Of a stretch of DNA of 57,474 nt, positions 7,526 through 15,973 are shown piece by piece. The DNA is taken from positions 1-57,474 of the forward strand of contig NZ_JAOVZV010000025.1 of the NCBI RefSeq assembly GCF_026460945.1. The letters are read 5' to 3'. Each line of letters starts with the position of its first letter. Positions within the stretch are counted from its first letter, which is position 1. The notes under the pieces are model-generated. The model was not told the origin of the DNA. It did not search any database and was given only the letters and a program-made list of their open reading frames with translations. The position numbers and the translations under genes are program-made. Origin of the DNA: Chryseobacterium luquanense. GTDB lineage: Bacteria; Bacteroidota; Bacteroidia; Flavobacteriales; Weeksellaceae.

Positions 7526-8839
7526 TTGTCATCTAAATTTAAACTATTGGAACTCTTCCCACTCATCGAGAAATCAAGCATTCAGGACATCAAAACGTTT
7601 CAGGAAGAAAAACTTCATGGGCTTTTACAATATCTTGAGATGAATTCGCCCTTCTATCAGAAATTATTCAAAGAAAATAATATTCAGGTTTCTGAGATTC
7701 AAACTTTGGAAGATTTGCAGAAAATTCCGACGACATCGAAGAATGATATTCAACAGAACAATGATGATTTTTTCTGTGTTCCACAAAATCAAATTGTCGA
7801 TTACAGCACAACATCAGGAACATTGGGCGATCCCGTAACTTTCGGTCTTTCCGAAAAAGATATGGAAAGAATTGCTTACAACGAAGCGATATCTCTTGCC
7901 TGCGCAGGAATTCAAAAGGGTGATGTTGTACAGATGATTACGACGATTGATAAAAGATTTATTGCTGGACTTGCCTATCTTTTAGGTTTAAGAAAAATGG
8001 GCGCGAGTGTCATCAGAATGGGACCCGGAATTCCCGAACTGCAATGGGATTCGATTTTCAGATATAAACCTAAGTATTTGATCACGGTACCATCATTTCT
8101 TTTAAAAATGATTGACTACGCTGAGAAACATGGGATTGATTACAAAAGTTCAAGCGTTATCGGAGCGGTCTGCATTGGTGAAAGCATCAAAAATCAGGAT
8201 TTTTCAGATAATATTCTTTCGCAGAAGATAAAAGAGAAGTGGGATATTAAATTATTCTCTACTTATGCATCTACAGAAATGAGCACTGCATTTACAGAAT
8301 GTGAATTTCAGATCGGCGGACATCAGCATCCTGAATTGATTATTGCGGAAATTCTTGATGAAGAAGAAAATCCTGTGAACGAGGGTGAAAGCGGCGAACT
8401 GACCATTACGACTTTAGGTGTTGAGGCTTTACCTCTCTTAAGATTTAAAACGGGAGATTTAGTTAAAGCGCATTACGAACCTTGTGAATGTGGCAGAAAT
8501 ACGATGCGATTGGGTCCGGTTGTCGGCAGAAAACAGCAGATGATTAAATATAAAGGGACAACGCTGTATCCGCCTGCAATGAACGATATTCTGAATGATT
8601 TTGACGGAATTTTGTGTTACCAGATTGTAATTCAATCAAATGAAATTGGTTTGGATGAAATTATCATTAAACTTAGTACAGAAAGAGAAGATGAAAGCTT
8701 TGAAGGCGAAGTTCGTGATCATTTCAGAGCAAAATTAAGAGTAAGTCCGAAAATTGAAATTGTTGCTTTTGATGTTTTGTCTAAAACGGTTTTTAATCCG
8801 AACAGCAGAAAACCGATTAATTTTTTAGATTTAAGATAA
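7526..8839 (+). CDS. PaaK-type adenylate-forming ligase (probable 4-coumarate activation)
   Basis: A 437-residue member of the phenylacetate-CoA ligase family of ANL enzymes, which adenylate an aryl acid and pass it to CoA or a carrier protein. Motifs: STTSGTLGDPVTF near residue 93 (ATP-binding loop), STYASTEMS near 248 and RFKTGDL near 309, with an ANL C-terminal domain that retains a lysine (SRKPINF). In a flexirubin locus with a tyrosine ammonia-lyase, the expected substrate is 4-coumarate, giving the aryl starter; this is inference. The start is uncertain: the longest frame begins with TTG at 7526 and no upstream ATG exists, but a TAAATTTG at 7521-7528 overlaps it. A second TTG seven codons in (7547) is an alternative. 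Confidence 0.88.
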   Translation: MSSKFKLLELFPLIEKSSIQDIKTFQEEKLHGLLQYLEMNSPFYQKLFKENNIQVSEIQTLEDLQKIPTTSKNDIQQNNDDFFCVPQNQIVDYSTTSGTLGDPVTFGLSEKDMERIAYNEAISLACAGIQKGDVVQMITTIDKRFIAGLAYLLGLRKMGASVIRMGPGIPELQWDSIFRYKPKYLITVPSFLLKMIDYAEKHGIDYKSSSVIGAVCIGESIKNQDFSDNILSQKIKEKWDIKLFSTYASTEMSTAFTECEFQIGGHQHPELIIAEILDEEENPVNEGESGELTITTLGVEALPLLRFKTGDLVKAHYEPCECGRNTMRLGPVVGRKQQMIKYKGTTLYPPAMNDILNDFDGILCYQIVIQSNEIGLDEIIIKLSTEREDESFEGEVRDHFRAKLRVSPKIEIVAFDVLSKTVFNPNSRKPINFLDLR

Positions 8840-8908
8840 TTTTTAAATTTTATTCGAATAAGTTGGAAATAGTATCGTTTTGTTAAAGTGAATTTTCTTT
8901 TCTGATAC

Positions 8909-8916
8909 TATATTTG
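8909..8916 (+). promoter_or_regulatory. Candidate -7 element for the 8934 gene
   Basis: TATATTTG fits TAnnTTTG and lies 17 bases before the ATG. The nearest TTG (8880-8882) is 26 bases upstream, longer than the usual spacing, so this is moderate support only. Confidence 0.4.
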
Positions 8917-8933
8917 CAGTCTTAATTTAAACT

Positions 8934-9530
8934 ATGAAAAAAATATTTCTCTTTCTGTTCGTTGCAGTGAGCACGACAATTCTCGCTCAAGATAAATTAA
9001 CGATCGAATCGGGAAACCTGAGTTTTCTGAAAGGTCAAACCGAAGTGAATGTTGAACGTAATTACGGGAGTCCACTTTTTCAGGCTGAAAATTTTACAGA
9101 AACTGAATATCTGGACAGAAGACATAAAGAAACGGTAGCCAAAAAAAGCGAAGTTGCATGGAAAACCTGGATTGATACTTGGGAACAGCATGTAGAAACT
9201 ATTTGGACGGAAAAATTTATTGAAGGATTAAATAAATCAAAGAAGATTAAATTTGCCCAAAATGTTGAAACAAAATACACATTAATCATTCATCCAAAAT
9301 GGATGTATGCCGGATGGCAAGGTTTCGTCACGCAACCCGGAAAATTGTCTGCAGAAATTACAATCGTGGAAACGGCAAATCCTTCAAATGTTTTAGCAAC
9401 ATTAAAAGGTGATAAAATTGAAGGTACTGGTAGCAAAGTCGATTACGGAATGGAATACGGAAGAATTTCAGCAGCCTACGAAAAAACGGGAAAAGAGTTC
9501 GGAAAAGAACTGAAGAAAGCTTTAAAATAA
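8934..9530 (+). CDS. Secreted hypothetical protein in flexirubin locus
   Basis: A 198-residue protein with a clear signal peptide (MKKIFLFLFVAVSTTILAQ) and a mature part rich in Lys, Glu and aromatic residues, with no Cys and no recognised domain. Likely periplasmic. It has its own promoter-like box and ends in a strong terminator, so it is probably a monocistronic unit between the ligase and the flavoenzyme. I do not recognise the family. Confidence 0.75.
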   Translation: MKKIFLFLFVAVSTTILAQDKLTIESGNLSFLKGQTEVNVERNYGSPLFQAENFTETEYLDRRHKETVAKKSEVAWKTWIDTWEQHVETIWTEKFIEGLNKSKKIKFAQNVETKYTLIIHPKWMYAGWQGFVTQPGKLSAEITIVETANPSNVLATLKGDKIEGTGSKVDYGMEYGRISAAYEKTGKEFGKELKKALK

Positions 9531-9536
9531 AACAAA

Positions 9537-9564
9537 ACGGTCTGAAAATTCAGACCGTTTTTTT
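9537..9564. terminator. Bidirectional terminator between convergent genes
   Basis: ACGGTCTGA and TCAGACCGT pair around AAAT, extended by an A-run on the left and a run of seven Ts on the right. It terminates the secreted-protein gene on the plus strand and can terminate the flavoenzyme gene on the minus strand. Confidence 0.9.
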
Positions 9565-10807
9565 ATGCTTTTTCTTTTTCTGTTTTAATGAAATTGGCTA
9601 AGTTGACAACCGCTGTGTCATGTATTCTCACAAAAGTATTTTTCTTATTCCAAACATATCCAGCGAGAACTGCACAGATTTTCCTTTTCACATCAGGATT
9701 TTCAGGTTGGTGGAAAAATAATTCCTGAAGATTTCCAGTGTACCATTCTTTCACGTACGTTGTAAAAACGTTCACGCCGTATAAAATATAATCCGCAAAT
9801 TCTGTCTGCCAGTCGACTTTTTCACCGTTTAACTGCCGGATTGCCAATTTTGCTGCCGTCATTCCGCCTTCTGTGGCAAATGCCATTCCTGACGAGAAAA
9901 CAGGATCTAAAAATTCTGACGCATTACCCGTCAACGCAAATCCGTCTCCGTATAATTTTTTAACGGAACATGAATAATCTTTCAAATGTCTCGGTTCAAA
10001 TAAAAATTCCACATCTCCGAAACGTTTTACATAATAATCCGACAGAGAAATTGCTTTTCTCAAAGCCTCCGCAGCATCGCCGTTTTTAGATAATTTGTCA
10101 ATATATTCAGTGGGTCCGACAATGCCAACGCTCGTATTTCCGTTAGAAAAAGGAATTACCCAAAGCCAGACTTCCGTTTCAATAATATCAAAAGAAATCA
10201 AAGTTCCCTCCTCGCCTTCTTCTCTGTTGATGTCTTCCACATGAGCAAAAATTGCTGAGTGCGGAGAAAGTTTTGAGGGTTTTTCTAAATCTAAAAGTCT
10301 TGGCAAAACTCTTCCGTAACCGCTGGAATCGATCACGAATTTCGCATGGATTTCTTTCGTTTTTCCGTCTTTGTTTTTTACGGTGGTGATAGAATCGGTT
10401 CCGTTAAATTCAATGCCAATCACTTCGGTTTCAAATTCAAGATCAACGCCTTTATTGATGACTTCCTGAGCCAAAGTATTGTCGAAATCAGCTCTCGGGA
10501 CCTGCCACGTCCAGTCCCAGCCTTCCCCGAATTTGTTGCTGAAATCAAAGATGCAGACTTCATTGCCACGCATAAAACGTGCGCCGAGTTTTTTTTCGAA
10601 GCCCATTTTATCGAGTGCAGGAAATAATCCGGCCTCGTCAAAATGATCCATCACCCGCGGAATAAGGCTTTCACCCACCACAAGCCGCGGAAATTTTGTC
10701 TTTTCGACCACCTTCACATTGATGTTATTCTTCTTCAGATAAGCAGAAGATACGCATCCGGAAGGCCCAGCTCCAATTACTAAAACATCAACAATTTCTT
10801 TGTCCAT
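9563..10807 (-). CDS. FAD-dependent halogenase-like monooxygenase
   Basis: A 414-residue flavoprotein with an N-terminal dinucleotide-binding motif GAGPSG (12-17), VVGESLIPR (43-51), GFEKKLGARF with K73, and GWDWTWQVP (96-104). WTWQVP fits the WxWxIP signature of flavin-dependent halogenases, and GESLxP plus the lysine before GA are shared with phenol or pyrrole halogenases. Related hydroxylases also use this fold. In a flexirubin locus it could chlorinate or hydroxylate the aryl ring. The start is the ATG at 10807, 28 bases from a good TAATTTTG promoter; the longer TTG-initiated frame would begin upstream of that promoter. It is transcribed divergently from the TAL gene. Confidence 0.85.
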   Translation of the reverse strand: MDKEIVDVLVIGAGPSGCVSSAYLKKNNINVKVVEKTKFPRLVVGESLIPRVMDHFDEAGLFPALDKMGFEKKLGARFMRGNEVCIFDFSNKFGEGWDWTWQVPRADFDNTLAQEVINKGVDLEFETEVIGIEFNGTDSITTVKNKDGKTKEIHAKFVIDSSGYGRVLPRLLDLEKPSKLSPHSAIFAHVEDINREEGEEGTLISFDIIETEVWLWVIPFSNGNTSVGIVGPTEYIDKLSKNGDAAEALRKAISLSDYYVKRFGDVEFLFEPRHLKDYSCSVKKLYGDGFALTGNASEFLDPVFSSGMAFATEGGMTAAKLAIRQLNGEKVDWQTEFADYILYGVNVFTTYVKEWYTGNLQELFFHQPENPDVKRKICAVLAGYVWNKKNTFVRIHDTAVVNLANFIKTEKEKA

Positions 10808-10834
10808 TTGTTTAATAAAACTTTTATCTTTGCG

Positions 10835-10866
10835 CAAAATTAGTGACAATTAATTATATTTTACAA
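10835..10866 (-). promoter_or_regulatory. Bacteroidetes-type promoter for the halogenase-like gene
   Basis: On the minus strand TTG (10866-10864) is followed after 21 bases by TAATTTTG (10842-10835), a full match to the TTG-N19-23-TAnnTTTG pattern, and lies just upstream of the ATG at 10807. It occupies the divergent region shared with the TAL gene. Confidence 0.6.
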
Positions 10867-10890
10867 AATTATATCTATTACTTTTAATTG

Positions 10891-12408
10891 ATGAAAATAA
10901 ATAACTTTTTAGAACTGAGAGATTTTCAGAGAATTATAATTGAAAACGAAAGCATAGAATTAGATCCATCACTTCTCCAGAGGGTGAATGAAAGTTTTTC
11001 TTTTCTTAAAGAATTTTCAAAAAATAAAGTAATTTATGGTGTGAATACCGGTTTTGGGCCGATGGCGCAATTCAAAATCAGCGATGAAGATACGCATCAG
11101 TTGCAGTATAATTTAATCAGAAGTCACTCTTCAGGTATCGGGAATCCGCTTCCTGCAGATGAGGTGAAAGCCTGTATGTTGGCAAGATTAAATACTTTGT
11201 CACTAGGAAATTCAGGTGTTCACGAATCTGTTGTAAATTTACTTAAAGAATTAATTAACAGAGATATTACGCCGCTGATTTTTGAACACGGCGGAGTAGG
11301 AGCAAGCGGTGATTTGGTTCAGCTGGCGCACTTAGCTTTAGTATTAATTGGTGAAGGCGAAGTTTTTTATAAAGGCGAAAGAAAATCAACTAAAGAGGTT
11401 TTTGAAATTGAAAGTTTAGAACCGATTCAGGTTGAAATTCGTGAAGGTTTAGCTTTAATGAACGGAACTTCAGTGATGTCTGGAATTGGTATTGTCAATG
11501 CTTACAAAGCCAATCAGTTAACTGAAATTTCATTGAAATTATCCTGTGCAATCAACGAAATAGTTCAGGCATACGATGATCATTTTTCAGAGGTATTGAA
11601 CGGAACGAAACTTCATGCCGGACAGCAGAAAATTGCTGAAAAAATGCGTGCTCATTTGTCTGACAGTAAATTGATCAGAAAAAGAGCAGATCATTTATAC
11701 ACTCATTTTGAAGAGCAGGAAAAGGTTTTTAAAGAAAAAGTGCAGGAATATTATTCGTTGAGATGCATTCCGCAAATTCTTGGACCTGTTTTAGATACAC
11801 TGGAATTTACAGAGAAAGTTTTAGAAAACGAAATCAACTCCGCAAACGACAACCCAATCATCAACGTAGCAGACCAACACGTTTACCATGGCGGAAATTT
11901 CCATGGAGATTACATTTCTCTGGAAATGGATAAGCTTAAAATCGTTGTTACAAAACTGACGATGTTGGCAGAAAGACAGCTGAATTACCTTTTAAATTCA
12001 AAAATCAACGAAATCTTGCCTCCTTTTGTAAATTTAGGTAAATTGGGTTTCAATTTCGGGATGCAGGGCGTTCAGTTTACGGCAACTTCTACGACTGCGG
12101 AAAGCCAGATGTTATCGAACCCAATGTATGTTCACAGTATTCCTAATAACAATGATAATCAGGATATTGTAAGCATGGGAACGAATGCTGCGGTGATTTG
12201 CAGAAAGGTGATTGAAAATGCTTTTGAAGTGTTGGCAATCGAAGCGATAACTGTTGTACAGGCAATTGAATATTGTGGCTATCAGGATAAAGTTTCATCG
12301 AAAACGAAAGAACTTTATGATGATATCAGACAATTGATTCCTGCATTTTCAGATGATATGGTGATGTATCCATATCTTCAAAAAGTGAAAGACTATCTGA
12401 AGAAATAA
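10891..12408 (+). CDS. Tyrosine ammonia-lyase (HAL/PAL/TAL family)
   Basis: Converts L-tyrosine to 4-coumarate and ammonia using an MIO cofactor formed from A138-S139-G140 in GGVGASGDLVQL. Other family blocks are NSANDNPII, HGGNFHGDYISLEMDK and SIPNNNDNQDIVSMG. From memory, long stretches match the characterised Flavobacterium johnsoniae TAL, including the LQYNLIRSHSSG selectivity region near residues 71-81, so TAL is preferred over histidine ammonia-lyase. Its product is the expected starter acid for flexirubin. The start is the ATG at 10891, not the TTG directly before it; the length is 505 residues. It leads the plus-strand biosynthetic run. Confidence 0.93.
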   Translation: MKINNFLELRDFQRIIIENESIELDPSLLQRVNESFSFLKEFSKNKVIYGVNTGFGPMAQFKISDEDTHQLQYNLIRSHSSGIGNPLPADEVKACMLARLNTLSLGNSGVHESVVNLLKELINRDITPLIFEHGGVGASGDLVQLAHLALVLIGEGEVFYKGERKSTKEVFEIESLEPIQVEIREGLALMNGTSVMSGIGIVNAYKANQLTEISLKLSCAINEIVQAYDDHFSEVLNGTKLHAGQQKIAEKMRAHLSDSKLIRKRADHLYTHFEEQEKVFKEKVQEYYSLRCIPQILGPVLDTLEFTEKVLENEINSANDNPIINVADQHVYHGGNFHGDYISLEMDKLKIVVTKLTMLAERQLNYLLNSKINEILPPFVNLGKLGFNFGMQGVQFTATSTTAESQMLSNPMYVHSIPNNNDNQDIVSMGTNAAVICRKVIENAFEVLAIEAITVVQAIEYCGYQDKVSSKTKELYDDIRQLIPAFSDDMVMYPYLQKVKDYLKK

Positions 12409-12421
12409 AGCATCCGTATTG

Positions 12422-12511
12422 CGAACCCGAAGGGTTCAACATTAATAGCCGTAGGTGAAACCTATGGAAACGATATTGAAAAAAACAATCCGAACCCTGA
12501 AATGGTTCAAC
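12422..12511. repeat. Three-hairpin intergenic repeat
   Basis: Between the TAL and ketoreductase genes lie GAACCC-GAA-GGGTTC (12423-12437), CCGTAGGTGAAACCTATGG (12449-12467) and GAACCCTGAAATGGTTC (12492-12508). These successive hairpins resemble GAACCCTGAAGGGTTC-type repeats seen in Bacteroidetes. It may act as an attenuator or mRNA stabiliser between the two genes. Confidence 0.6.
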
Positions 12512-12530
12512 AACTAAAAATAAACTACAC

Positions 12531-13262
12531 ATGAAATGTGCAATCATAACAGGTGGTTCCCGGGGTATCGGCAGAGCGATCTGTATAAAACTGGCAGAAG
12601 AAAAAAATTATCATATTCTCATCAACTACACTTCGAATGAAGCTGCAGCAAAGGAAACTTTAGCCAAAGTTGAAGAGTTGGGTTCTACAGGAGAAATTCT
12701 TAAATTCGATGTAGGAAATGCTGAGGAAACTCAAAAAGTTTTAAATGAATGGCAGGAAAATAATCTAAAATCCATCGTTGAGGTTATCATTAATAACGCA
12801 GGAATTACAAGAGATGGTTTATTCATGTGGATGCCAAGTGAAGACTGGAACTCGGTGATTAACACGAGTTTAAATGGTTTTTACAACGTCACCAATTTCT
12901 TCATTCAGAAATTATTGAGAAACAAATACGGCAGAATTATCAATATGGTTTCCGTTTCCGGAGTGAAAGGAACGGCTGGACAAACCAATTATTCAGCGGC
13001 AAAAGGCGCTTTGGTTGGAGTTACAAAAGCTCTTGCTCAGGAAGTTGCGAAAAGAAATATCACAGTAAATGCAGTCGCGCCAGGTTTCATAAAAACAGAT
13101 ATGACGCAGGATTTTAATGAAGACGAACTGAAAGCAATGATTCCTGCAAATAGATTTGGTGAAGCGGAGGAGGTGGCAGATTTGGTAGCATTTTTAGCCT
13201 CAAAAAAATCTTCGTACATCACAGGAGAAATTATTAATATTAACGGAGGAATTTATTCATAA
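12531..13262 (+). CDS. 3-oxoacyl-ACP reductase (FabG-like) of the aryl polyene pathway
   Basis: A 243-residue short-chain dehydrogenase with TGGSRGIG (7-14) for NADPH, NNAG (88-91), and the catalytic S-Y-K set: serine in SVSG (141-144), Y154 and K158 in YSAAK. It ends TGEIININGG, as FabG proteins do. It should reduce the 3-keto group after each condensation on the polyene chain. It starts at the first ATG and is followed by a ketosynthase 72 bases on. As it is encoded inside the pigment locus it is more likely dedicated than the housekeeping FabG. Confidence 0.92.
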   Translation: MKCAIITGGSRGIGRAICIKLAEEKNYHILINYTSNEAAAKETLAKVEELGSTGEILKFDVGNAEETQKVLNEWQENNLKSIVEVIINNAGITRDGLFMWMPSEDWNSVINTSLNGFYNVTNFFIQKLLRNKYGRIINMVSVSGVKGTAGQTNYSAAKGALVGVTKALAQEVAKRNITVNAVAPGFIKTDMTQDFNEDELKAMIPANRFGEAEEVADLVAFLASKKSSYITGEIININGGIYS

Positions 13263-13298
13263 ATTAGGTGGCAGATAATAGGTAACAGTGATTCGCTG

Positions 13299-13330
13299 CA
13301 ACCTAAAATCTATAACCTACAACCTAAAAT
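13299..13330 (+). repeat. Short direct repeat before the ketosynthase gene
   Basis: CAACCTAAAAT occurs at 13299-13309 and again at 13320-13330, separated by TCTATAACCTA, in the 72-base gap between the ketoreductase and ketosynthase genes. It looks like a remnant of a dispersed AT-rich repeat. Confidence 0.45.
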
Positions 13331-13334
13331 TTAA

Positions 13335-14555
13335 ATGGAAAATAGGGTAGTCATTACCGGAATGGGAATTTATTCTTGCATCGGAACTTCTTTGGAAGAA
13401 GTGAAAGAATCCCTGTATCAAGGTAAATCCGGAATTGTTTTAGTGGATGAGAGAAAAGAGTTTGGCTTCAGATCAGGTCTTAGTGGCGTGGTTCCCAAGC
13501 CCGATCTTAAAAATCATCTCAACCGACGCCAGCGTGTCAGCATGGGCGAAGAGAGTGAGTATGCCTACGTTGCAACACTCGATGCTTTACAACAGGCCAA
13601 TATCGATCAGGACTTCTTAGACCAAAACGAAGTCGGAATTTTATACGGAAACGACAGTGTTTCAAAAGCCGTCGTAGAATCGATCGACATCGCAAGAGAG
13701 AAAAAAGATACCACTTTGATGGGGTCCGGAGCGATTTTTAAGTCGATGAACTCCACAGTGACGATGAATCTCTCTACGATTTTTAAATTGAGAGGAATCA
13801 ATTTAACCATCAGTGCAGCTTGTGCAAGCGGTTCGCATTCTTTGGGACTGGCTTATATGATGATTAAAAATGGTTTTCAGGATATCATCGTTTGTGGTGG
13901 TGCTCAGGAAACGAATAAATATTCCATGGCGAGTTTCGATGGTTTGGGTGTTTTTTCAGTAAGAGAAAACGAACCGACCACAGCCTCAAGACCTTTCGAT
14001 TCTGAAAGAGACGGCTTAATTCCAAGTGGTGGAGCGGCAACTTTAATTGTTGAAAGTCTTGAATCTGCGCAAAGAAGAGGTGCAAATATTTTAGGTGAAA
14101 TTGTAGGTTACGGTTTTTCTTCAAACGGAGGACACATTTCCACACCAAATGTTGACGGTCCTGCTTTAGCGATGAACAGGGCTTTAAAACAATCAGGTTT
14201 AGATGTGAAAGATATTGACTACATCAATGCTCATGCGACTTCAACTCCGATTGGCGATGCAAACGAAGCAAAAGCAATTCACGAAATTTTCGGAAGTGAG
14301 GTTCCGGTAAGCTCAACAAAATCGATGACGGGTCACGAATGTTGGATGGCGGGTGCAAGTGAAGTTATCTATTCTATTTTAATGATGCAGAACGATTTTG
14401 TGGCTCCAAATATCAATCTTGAAAATCCTGACGAAGATGCAAAAAGGATAAATTTAATCTCCGAAACAAGAAATCAAAAAATTGACGTATTTTTGTCGAA
14501 TTCTTTCGGATTTGGGGGAACCAATTCCGCATTAATCGTTAAAAAATTTGAATAA
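13335..14555 (+). CDS. Beta-ketoacyl-ACP synthase (FabB/F-like), catalytically complete
   Basis: A 406-residue condensing enzyme with the C-H-H triad intact: C163 in SAACASGSHSL, H300 in NAHATSTPIGD and H334 in KSMTGHECWMAG, with K329. It ends FGFGGTNSALIV. It is immediately followed (5 bases) by its ACP gene. In aryl polyene loci one ketosynthase of this type starts or elongates the chain together with a KS/CLF pair encoded elsewhere in the cluster (27-29 kb here). The closest family match is the FabB/F clade; its exact step is not determined by sequence. Confidence 0.92.
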   Translation: MENRVVITGMGIYSCIGTSLEEVKESLYQGKSGIVLVDERKEFGFRSGLSGVVPKPDLKNHLNRRQRVSMGEESEYAYVATLDALQQANIDQDFLDQNEVGILYGNDSVSKAVVESIDIAREKKDTTLMGSGAIFKSMNSTVTMNLSTIFKLRGINLTISAACASGSHSLGLAYMMIKNGFQDIIVCGGAQETNKYSMASFDGLGVFSVRENEPTTASRPFDSERDGLIPSGGAATLIVESLESAQRRGANILGEIVGYGFSSNGGHISTPNVDGPALAMNRALKQSGLDVKDIDYINAHATSTPIGDANEAKAIHEIFGSEVPVSSTKSMTGHECWMAGASEVIYSILMMQNDFVAPNINLENPDEDAKRINLISETRNQKIDVFLSNSFGFGGTNSALIVKKFE

Positions 14556-14560
14556 AAAAC

Positions 14561-14815
14561 ATGGAAAGAGAAAAAATTGTTGCCATTGCTAATGATTTTT
14601 TAATCAATGAGTTTGAGGTAGATGGTGACGAAATCAGTAATGATGCCCATTTCAAGAAGACTTTGGGCTTAGACAGTTTAGATTATATAGATTTGGTGGT
14701 GGTAATTGAGTCTAATTTTGGAATAAAATTAGGTGAGGCAGACTTTAAAGATATTATTACTTTTGATGACTTCTATTCGACAATAGAAAATAAAATCGCT
14801 AAAAAAAACGCATAA
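14561..14815 (+). CDS. Acyl carrier protein 1
   Basis: An acidic 84-residue ACP with the phosphopantetheine attachment serine S39 in LGLDSLDYID. The helix pattern and length are canonical. It sits five bases after the ketosynthase gene, so they are co-translated. It is one of two carrier proteins in the locus (the other at 29.2 kb) and probably carries the growing aryl polyene. Confidence 0.93.
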   Translation: MEREKIVAIANDFLINEFEVDGDEISNDAHFKKTLGLDSLDYIDLVVVIESNFGIKLGEADFKDIITFDDFYSTIENKIAKKNA

Positions 14816-14847
14816 CTATCGATTAAAAATTTACTCAAAAACAATTA

Positions 14848-14906
14848 ATGATATAGCAATTTAGCAGTTTACCAATGTTTAAGATATTGTTACATTGCTA
14901 AATAGA
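14848..14906. repeat. AT-rich dispersed repeat next to ACP 1 (copy R1)
   Basis: It contains CAGTTTACCAATGT and GATATTGTTACATTGCTAAA, shared with two copies flanking the second ACP gene (29155-29222 and 29494-29573). No ORF or hairpin terminator is seen here. Confidence 0.5.
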
Positions 14907-14915
14907 TTTAAAACT

Positions 14916-15800
14916 ATGAACAAGTGGAAAGGCAAATCTAAAGGCACTATCTTAGGTTACAGAATCTTTGTCTGGTGCATTAGAAATATCGGGATCCGAA
15001 GTTCTTATTTTGTTCTTTATTTCGTAGCTTTCTACTATTTTCTATTCGAAAAAAACAGCAATAAATATTACCGCTATTACTTCCAAAAAAGACTCAATTA
15101 TGGGTTTTGGAAAACGAAATTTTCTCTGTTTAAAAGTTATTTTACTTTTGGAACAGTTTTGATTGACAAAACCGCAATTTCTGCAGGATTAAGAGATAAA
15201 TACACTTACGAATTCGACGGAATAGAAAACCTCAGAAATCTTTTAGCCGAAAAAAAAGGCGGCGTTCTCATCAGTGCTCATATCGGGAATTTCGAAATTG
15301 CAGAACATTTTTTTGCCGAAATTGATTTCGATTGCCAGATTAATTTAGTGACTACAGATCAGGAAGTTACAGTCATTAAGGAATACCTTGAAAGTGTTTC
15401 TGTAAAGAAAAGCAACATCAAATTCATTTACGTAAAAGATGATATGTCGCATATTTTCGACATCAATGAAGCCTTGTCAAAAAACGAATTGATTTGCTTT
15501 ACAGGTGACCGTTATTTTGAAGGTTCAAAATTTCTTGAGGGAAATTTATTTGGAAAAAGCGCAAGATTTCCTGCAGGCCCGTTCCTTATTGCTTCCAGAT
15601 TGGGCGTTCCGGTAGTTTATGTCTATGTGATGAAAGAGAAAAATCTTCATTATCATTTGTATGCCAGAGTTGCGGAAAACGTGAAAAAACGCGATGCACA
15701 GGGACTTTTAAACTCTTATACTCAAAACCTTGAATCGATGATTCAAAAATATCCGCTTCAATGGTTCAACTATTTCGATTTTTGGGATGATATTGATTAA
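14916..15800 (+). CDS. LpxL/HtrB-like acyltransferase
   Basis: A 294-residue member of the lysophospholipid/lauroyl acyltransferase superfamily with a hydrophobic N-terminal anchor (about residues 28-45) and the HX4E catalytic motif H122-E127 in SAHIGNFE, followed by FTGDRYFEGS near residue 200. LpxL enzymes move an acyl group from ACP to a sugar lipid at the inner membrane. Aryl polyene loci encode such acyltransferases; here it may attach the polyene to a lipid or to the dialkylresorcinol. The ATG at 14916 is preferred to a TTG at 14895 that lies in repeat sequence. Confidence 0.85.
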   Translation: MNKWKGKSKGTILGYRIFVWCIRNIGIRSSYFVLYFVAFYYFLFEKNSNKYYRYYFQKRLNYGFWKTKFSLFKSYFTFGTVLIDKTAISAGLRDKYTYEFDGIENLRNLLAEKKGGVLISAHIGNFEIAEHFFAEIDFDCQINLVTTDQEVTVIKEYLESVSVKKSNIKFIYVKDDMSHIFDINEALSKNELICFTGDRYFEGSKFLEGNLFGKSARFPAGPFLIASRLGVPVVYVYVMKEKNLHYHLYARVAENVKKRDAQGLLNSYTQNLESMIQKYPLQWFNYFDFWDDID

Positions 15801-15819
15801 TTTTCAATATTTTTAGGGC

Positions 15820-15910
15820 AGCTATTCCGCCTTCCGCTCCCAATCTTTTTTGCCAAAGCTTTTCCCGAAGCGAAAAAAAGGATTTCCGCTAAAGTCGGGC
15901 TGCGTGCAAT
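15820..15910. repeat. Flavobacterial intergenic repeat (GGGCAGCTATTCCGCC type)
   Basis: The 173-base gap between the acyltransferase and the CrtI-like gene carries GGGCAGCTATTCCGCCTTCC, a TTCCCGAAGCGAAAAAAAGG segment and TCGGGCTGCG. I recall this as a dispersed element common in Chryseobacterium and Flavobacterium genomes. It is more GC-rich than its surroundings. Confidence 0.6.
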
Positions 15911-15973
15911 TCAAAATTTATAAGAATTTAAAATCCCTGAAAGGACGATTTAGCAAAGGATGGATGAAGTCCT

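Noticed and set aside
10346..10627. 93-codon plus-strand frame inside the halogenase-like gene
   Set aside because: Antisense to a gene with FAD and WxWxIP motifs; nothing recognisable in the frame.
13885..14148. 87-codon minus-strand frame inside the ketosynthase gene
   Set aside because: Shadow of a well-supported KS gene; His/Leu-rich low-complexity translation.
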